Source: Allobosea sp. (GTDB lineage: Bacteria; Pseudomonadota; Alphaproteobacteria; Rhizobiales; Beijerinckiaceae). From it: a stretch of 40,006 nt of DNA. The notes below the pieces were generated by a model that saw nothing but the letters and a program-made list of their open reading frames with translations, did not search any database and was not told the origin of the DNA. The translations under genes and the position numbers were made by a program. The DNA lies in the NCBI RefSeq assembly GCF_030694325.1, contig NZ_JAUXYO010000285.1, positions 1 to 40,006 of the forward strand, in the 5' to 3' direction. Positions 35,648 through 40,006 of this stretch are shown one piece after another. How positions within the stretch are numbered: position 1 is the first letter of the stretch; every line of letters starts with the position of its first letter.

Positions 35648-37873
35648 TCAGGCGGCGGCCAGCACGGTGGCGAAGGGTTTGTCGCGCGAGAGCAGGGCGT
35701 CGATCTCCTCGGCCGGGACGCCCTTGGAGAACAGGAAGCCCTGCAGCTCGTGGCAGCCGATGGCCTGCAGGAAGCGGTGCTGCTCGGCGGTCTCGACGCC
35801 CTCGGCGCAGACCCGCAGGCCGAGCGCGCGGCCGAGATGCGCGATGGAGTGGACGAGGATCGCGGATTCCCCCGTCGTCTCCATGTATTCCAGGAAGGAC
35901 CGGTCGATCTTGATCTTGTCGAAGGCGAAGCGCCGCAGATAGATCAGGCTCGAATAACCGGTGCCGAAATCGTCCAGCGCCAGGCAGACGCCATGGGCGC
36001 GCAAGTCCATCATCGCGGCCTCGGCGGCATCGGCATCGTCGACGACCACGCCCTCGGTCAGTTCGAGTTCGAGCCGGCCCGGGTCGAAGCCGGTCTCGTC
36101 GAGGACACGGATGACGTTGGCGACGAAGTCCTTGTGGCGGAACTGGATCGGCGAGACGTTGACGGCCAGCCGGATGCCCTCCCAGCGCTTCGCCTCTTCG
36201 CAGGCCCGGCGCAGAACCCATTCGCTGAGCGGAACGATCAGGCCGCGTTCCTCGGCGATGCCGATGAACTCGGAGGGCGGGACCATGCCGTGCTCGGGAT
36301 GGTTCCAGCGCACCAGTGCCTCGACACCGACGATGGTGGCTCCGTCGACGGAGACCTGGGGCTGGTAGTGGAGCAGCAATTCGTCGTTCTCGATGGCGCG
36401 GCGCAGATCCTCCTCGACCATGCGCTTGAGCGCCAGCGTGCGGTTCATCTGCGTCTCGAAGAAGGAGTAGCGGTTGCGGCCGCCATTCTTCGATTGGTAC
36501 AGCGCCGTGTCGGCCAGCCGGAGCAGCGCCTCGCGCTCCGTCGCGTCCTCCGGGGCGAGCGCGATGCCGATCGAGCAGCCGATCGTCGTCGCCACACCCA
36601 TGATGACGAAGGGCTCGGTCAGGGCCTCGAGGATGCGCTCGCCGAGAGCAGCGCAGCCCGCCGGAAAGCTGGCATGGGTCTGAATGATGCCGAACTCGTC
36701 GCCGCCGATGCGCGCGACGGTGTCGCCGCTGCGGACCAGCCGCGAGAGCCGCTGGGCGACCTGCCGGATCAGCTCGTCACCGGCGGTGTGGCCATAGGTA
36801 TCGTTCACCGCCTTGAAGCGATCGAGATCGATCAGCATGACCGCCAGGCCCTTGCCGGTGCGGCTGCTATGCGCGAGTTCCTGGTCCAGCCTGAGGTCGA
36901 AGGTGCGCCGGTTGGGCAGGAGCGAGAGCTCGTCCTGCCCGGCGAGACGCTGGATCTGGCTTTCGCGGATGGCGATCTGCTGGGCCGCGCCACGCAGCCT
37001 CTGCACGACGAAGGCGAAGATGCCGGCGAAGAGAAGGCCGACCCCCGCGAGAGCCCAGACGAACTGGCGCAGCATCGCGTCGCCGGGGCGGTCGGGCGTC
37101 CAGCTCAACCAGGCCCGCACACCTCCGTCGGGAGCGGGGATCGCGCGGCGAGACAACGGATCGGCCGGCATCTCGGCGACGATGCGGATGTTGGCGACGC
37201 GATAGCGGTGAGACAGCTCGGCGAGCATCGTGCTGGTGACGCGGCGGTAGCCGACGATCTTGATCGGGCCCAGCAACTGCGCGAGCGAACCCGGACGGGC
37301 CGGCACCTCCATCACCATCGTGCTGATCGTGTCGAAGCCGTCATGCGTCAGGGACCAGGACGTCATCCCCGGCCCGCCGCGCAGGTCGGGGAGGCGGCGC
37401 AGCGCCGGCTCGATCTTTCCTCCGCCGGGAAGCGCCGGGCTGAAATGCAGCAGCCCGTCATAGCCGAGCTGACCCGACGGGCTGTCCCCCTCGATGCCGG
37501 CGAAGACCCGTCCGGAACCGGAGACGACATAGGCGCCGTCGAATTCGAGGAAACGGCTGCCCAGTCGCGCCAGCGCCGACTGGAGGGCCGTCAGCGGATC
37601 GGAGCCGTTGAAGGAATTCTGCAGGTCGCCGGCAGCTGCCAGGCTTTGGAAGCGCAGTTCGCGCAGGCGGACCTGGCTCTCGATCGCCGCTTCGATGCGG
37701 TCGCGCTGGCGTTCGGCTTCGACGCGGTTGGCGTCACTGGTGATCGCGAGGACGACGGCGACGGCCGCGGCCATGACCATCACGAAGGCGCAACCCAGCG
37801 TCGCGACCGAACTCGTCAGCATCCGGGCGGACGCATCGGCGTTGGTCATTTTCCCGACGGAAGGCGACGACAT
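35648..37873 (-). CDS. Membrane GGDEF-EAL cyclic-di-GMP protein with CHASE4-like sensor
   Basis: A 741-residue inner membrane protein. A first membrane segment (about residues 20-45) and a second (about 265-285) flank a periplasmic CHASE4-like sensor with a DPLTALQSALARL segment. The GGDEF domain has IGGDEFG near 387, preceded at the canonical five-residue distance by RSGD, an intact product-inhibition I-site. The EAL domain has VEALVRWNH near 502 and DDFGTGYSS near 621, so both synthesis and hydrolysis of cyclic di-GMP look possible. I prefer the ATG at 37873 with AGGA upstream; an ATG at 37909 lacks a ribosome binding site. It is likely monocistronic. Confidence 0.92.
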   Translation of the reverse strand: MSSPSVGKMTNADASARMLTSSVATLGCAFVMVMAAAVAVVLAITSDANRVEAERQRDRIEAAIESQVRLRELRFQSLAAAGDLQNSFNGSDPLTALQSALARLGSRFLEFDGAYVVSGSGRVFAGIEGDSPSGQLGYDGLLHFSPALPGGGKIEPALRRLPDLRGGPGMTSWSLTHDGFDTISTMVMEVPARPGSLAQLLGPIKIVGYRRVTSTMLAELSHRYRVANIRIVAEMPADPLSRRAIPAPDGGVRAWLSWTPDRPGDAMLRQFVWALAGVGLLFAGIFAFVVQRLRGAAQQIAIRESQIQRLAGQDELSLLPNRRTFDLRLDQELAHSSRTGKGLAVMLIDLDRFKAVNDTYGHTAGDELIRQVAQRLSRLVRSGDTVARIGGDEFGIIQTHASFPAGCAALGERILEALTEPFVIMGVATTIGCSIGIALAPEDATEREALLRLADTALYQSKNGGRNRYSFFETQMNRTLALKRMVEEDLRRAIENDELLLHYQPQVSVDGATIVGVEALVRWNHPEHGMVPPSEFIGIAEERGLIVPLSEWVLRRACEEAKRWEGIRLAVNVSPIQFRHKDFVANVIRVLDETGFDPGRLELELTEGVVVDDADAAEAAMMDLRAHGVCLALDDFGTGYSSLIYLRRFAFDKIKIDRSFLEYMETTGESAILVHSIAHLGRALGLRVCAEGVETAEQHRFLQAIGCHELQGFLFSKGVPAEEIDALLSRDKPFATVLAAA

Positions 37874-38001
37874 CAGAGGTCCTGGAGCGGCCACGTTGAG
37901 CCGGACCATCGCAGGGATGTCTTGATATCCCGTTGACGTATCTGAGCATCGTCGAGCTATCTCGGCGCGTCTTTCTCAATCTTTGTCGTCAATCCTTGGC
38001 C

Positions 38002-38751
38002 TCAGTCCTTTCTGGGTTCGTAGGGCGGCCGGGGGATCGCGGTGTGTGCCGCGCGCAGGGCCGCCGACCAGCGCTCGCGCAGATCGTGAAAATAGGGCTC
38101 GCCCGCCTCGATGCGGCGCGTCAGCTCCGGCTCTTCCGCATCGCGCCGCATCACCATCAGATCGATCGGCAAGCCGACGCCGAGATTGGAGCGCATGGTC
38201 GAATCCATCGAGATCAGCCCGACTTTGAGCGCGTCGTAGAGATGGGTCTTGTAGGTCACGGCGCGGTCGAGGATCGGCTTGCCGTATTTGTGCTCGCCGA
38301 TCTGCAGGAAGGGCGCGTCCATGCCGCATTCGATGAAGTTGCCGGCGCCGTAGATCATGAAGAGCCGCATCGGCTGCCCCTGGATCTGCCCGCCGAACAG
38401 CATCGAGACGTCGAACTTCACGCCCGCCTCCTTCAGCGCCGGGCCGTCCTCGGCCCTGACATGGCGGATGGCGCGGCCGACGAGCTGGGCCGCCCGGAAC
38501 ATCGACGTCACGCCCTGCAGGGTATCGCTCTCGCCGGTTTCCGGATTGGGCAGGCCCTCATGCAGCAGGCTGACGACGGATTGCGTCACGGAGAGGTTGC
38601 CGGCGGTCATCAGGCCGAAGGTGCGGTCGCCGGGCCAGGAGAAGACATGCAGCTTGCGGAAGGTCGAGATGTCGTCGAGCCCCGCATTGGTGCGGGTGTC
38701 GGCGATCATGACGAGCCCGTCCTGGACGAGGATTCCGGCGCAATAGGTCAA
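38002..38751 (-). CDS. Anbu-type proteasome-like protease
   Basis: A 249-residue NTN-hydrolase of the Anbu (ancestral beta-subunit, COG3484) family. The start TTG at 38751 gives M-T-Y-C-A-G-I-L; loss of the initiator Met would expose the nucleophilic threonine. AGGA lies nine bases upstream. Other family blocks are MIADTRTNAGLDDISTFRKL (about 14-33), LMTAGNLSVTQSVVSLL (about 47-63) and LISMDSTMRSNLGVGLPID (about 185-203). Anbu forms ring or lock-washer assemblies; its natural substrate is unknown. The next genes upstream in transcription are transglutaminase-like and alpha-E proteins, the known Anbu neighbourhood. Confidence 0.92.
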   Translation of the reverse strand: MTYCAGILVQDGLVMIADTRTNAGLDDISTFRKLHVFSWPGDRTFGLMTAGNLSVTQSVVSLLHEGLPNPETGESDTLQGVTSMFRAAQLVGRAIRHVRAEDGPALKEAGVKFDVSMLFGGQIQGQPMRLFMIYGAGNFIECGMDAPFLQIGEHKYGKPILDRAVTYKTHLYDALKVGLISMDSTMRSNLGVGLPIDLMVMRRDAEEPELTRRIEAGEPYFHDLRERWSAALRAAHTAIPRPPYEPRKD

Positions 38752-38858
38752 GGGATTGATCCTGGTCTGACGAAAGCGGTGGCGCTGTCGTCGCATATCG
38801 CCGGGCGCCCCGCCAGCCATGCGGGCGCCTGGCCGGCCGCGGGCTCGGCGGGCGTGCG

Positions 38859-39686
38859 CTACTGGTTCGCGGCGCGCCCGTCGGCATTGCGGGCGCTGAC
38901 GCTGACGGCGAGGGCCTCGCCGTCGCCGCCCTTGCGCGCCCCGCGCACCGGCGCGGCATCCGCGAAATCGAGACCGGCCGCGACGCGCACATGGGTGTCG
39001 ATCGGGCACAGGCCGTTGGCGGGGTCGAAGCCGATCCAGCCGTAATCGTCGAGATGAACCTCCGCCCAGGCATGGGCGCCGTTGGCATGGGGAAGGCCGT
39101 CCGCCTGCGCGACATAGCCCGACACGTAGCGGGCCGACCGGTCGAGATGGCGGGCGCAGGCCATGAAGATATGGGCGATGTCCTGCGGAATGCCTTCACC
39201 GGCGGCAAACGCGGCGGCCGCGCCGATGCCGGTGCGCTGTCCGGTCTCGATGCAGGGCAGCCGCTCGTGCAGGGCGTCCATCAGCGCATGCATCTTCGAC
39301 AGCGGCGTTTCGGCCGAGCGGGTGGCGTCTTCCGCGAAGGCGGCGAGAGCGGCGTCGCGCGTCGTCAGCAGCGTGTCGCGGCGGAAGACCTCGACCGGGA
39401 CGCGTTCGGTGACGCCACGGACGATGCCGGCGAGATCGGTGGTCTCGATCAGCCCCTCGACCTGGATCGCCATGTCGGCAATCGGCCCGTCCGCCGAGAA
39501 GGTGTGGACGATGTTGCCGAAGGGGTCCTGCGTCGCACGCAACCGTCCGTCGATGGTCGGTTCGATGCGCCAGTTCATGACGTGCTGGCCGTCATGGTCG
39601 CGCGGGGTCAGCCGCAGGATCTGCGTGATATGCCGCGCCGGCTCGGCATAGACGTAAGCGATCGTGTGGGAAATCCTGATCCGCAT
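38859..39686 (-). CDS. Transglutaminase-like protein of the Anbu operon, nucleophile replaced
   Basis: A 275-residue protein. Residues 1-80 form the N-terminal beta domain (IRISHTIAYVYAEPARHITQ). The transglutaminase-like core follows from about residue 135. In relatives the nucleophile lies in GVCQDxAH; here the sequence is EGIPQDIAHIFMACARHLD, with proline in place of cysteine. The histidine in GAHAWAEVHL near 205 and the aspartate in WIGFDPANGLCPID near 220 remain, as does the ARYVSGYVA strand. Peptidase chemistry through cysteine therefore looks lost; binding or altered chemistry is possible. The gene lies 107 bases upstream of anbu and 87 bases after the alpha-E gene. Confidence 0.9.
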   Translation of the reverse strand: MRIRISHTIAYVYAEPARHITQILRLTPRDHDGQHVMNWRIEPTIDGRLRATQDPFGNIVHTFSADGPIADMAIQVEGLIETTDLAGIVRGVTERVPVEVFRRDTLLTTRDAALAAFAEDATRSAETPLSKMHALMDALHERLPCIETGQRTGIGAAAAFAAGEGIPQDIAHIFMACARHLDRSARYVSGYVAQADGLPHANGAHAWAEVHLDDYGWIGFDPANGLCPIDTHVRVAAGLDFADAAPVRGARKGGDGEALAVSVSARNADGRAANQ

Positions 39687-39773
39687 GGCAATCGCAACTG
39701 GAGGCGTCGGGCTGTGGTCTTCTCGGTGGTTTCAGTCGCCGCAGCCGCCCGCAGCAGGGCGGCCGCGCCGATC

Positions 39774-40006
39774 TCATTGCAGGTACTGCTCGAAAATGGT
39801 GCCGCCGAGCCGGTTATTCTCGGTGATGAAGTCCTCGATGAATTCGTGCAGCCCGTGCTGGAAGACGTCGTCGATGCTGGTGCTCGAGAGATTGGCGAGC
39901 GTCTTGCGCGCCTGGCGCTGGGCCGGGCCCTGGCGGCCATAGGAATCGCCGAGCAGGTCGAGGAAGCGCGAGATGTTCTCGTAGCAGGCGGCCAGCGAGC
40001 GCGGCA
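39774..40006 (-). CDS. Alpha-E domain protein (DUF403), C-terminal part
   Basis: Partial: the last 77 or so residues, ending at TGA (39774-39776), with the 5' part outside the window. The visible part is helical: SLAACYENISRFLDLLGDSY near the left, then SSTSIDDVFQHGLHEFIEDF and the conserved ending TENNRLGGTIFEQYL. I read it as an alpha-E (DUF403) protein, the usual companion of a circularly permuted ATP-grasp ligase and a transglutaminase-like protein in Anbu operons. The ATP-grasp gene would be expected beyond the right edge. The assignment depends partly on this context. Confidence 0.78.
   Translation of the reverse strand, partial: PRSLAACYENISRFLDLLGDSYGRQGPAQRQARKTLANLSSTSIDDVFQHGLHEFIEDFITENNRLGGTIFEQYLQ

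Noticed and set aside
35579-37936. A 785-codon plus-strand open frame opposite the GGDEF-EAL gene
   Set aside because: The opposite strand encodes intact GGDEF and EAL motifs with normal spacing; this frame is a GC-bias shadow.

Overview
This window looks like a chromosomal segment from a high-GC alphaproteobacterium of the order Hyphomicrobiales (Rhizobiales). A Bosea-like or related soil or plant-associated genus is my best guess, made from gene content and not from any search. Supporting signs are the HMGF-type branched-chain amino acid transport operon with its small DUF6867 membrane protein, Usg, ExoD and BcsS homologues, a form II CoxL-type molybdenum hydroxylase cluster, and palindromic intergenic repeats of the kind scattered through such genomes. 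I see no rRNA, tRNA, CRISPR array or transposase.

Layout, left to right. (1) 1-2858: the tail of a probable rpe, then purB, a metallophosphoesterase and an RBBP9-type hydrolase, all on +. (2) 2991-8775: a liv ABC transporter on -, livH-M-G-F-DUF6867-livK, with a clear terminator and a plausible promoter. (3) 8899-13604: a hydroxyproline or D-amino-acid catabolic set (cupin, FAD dehydrogenase, 4-hydroxyproline epimerase, second cupin) on -, divergent from a GntR/FCD regulator with a perfect palindromic candidate operator between them, then a flavin reductase. (4) 13769-18206: a tightly coupled - strand operon in which both aconitase X subunits sit between pcaB and pcaD, followed by pcaC. (5) 18344-32687: a CoxG/S/L/M/D/E cluster with XdhC-type maturation genes and a fused molybdopterin-binding/nucleotidyltransferase protein. 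It is interrupted by a soluble globin-like chemoreceptor, two toxin-antitoxin pairs on the opposite strand, an NTF2-like gene, a lipase-like gene and a LysE exporter. (6) 32741-35616: DUF2256, an unusual SDR, BcsS, Usg and ExoD. (7) 35648-37873: a GGDEF-EAL protein. (8) 38002-40006: an Anbu proteasome-like operon (Anbu, transglutaminase-like protein, alpha-E protein cut by the window edge).

How the parts may work together. Regions 3 and 4 could be linked chemically: known bacterial AcnX enzymes are cis-3-hydroxy-L-proline dehydratases and region 3 handles hydroxyproline isomers. Yet AcnX is physically fused into a protocatechuate-branch (beta-ketoadipate) operon that lacks pcaGH. Region 5 encodes one CoxL-family enzyme and most of its maturation machinery; the active-site motif is form II (AYRGAGR), so CO oxidation should not be assumed. 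Region 8 is a compact peptide-processing or peptide-ligation system whose transglutaminase member lacks the usual nucleophilic cysteine.

Two families of palindromic repeats punctuate gene ends. One has seven hairpins whose stem sequences differ between copies but stay base-paired. The best candidates for something undescribed are the AcnX-pca hybrid operon, the globin-like chemoreceptor without a proximal histidine inside a cox cluster, and the Anbu-linked transglutaminase homologue without its cysteine.
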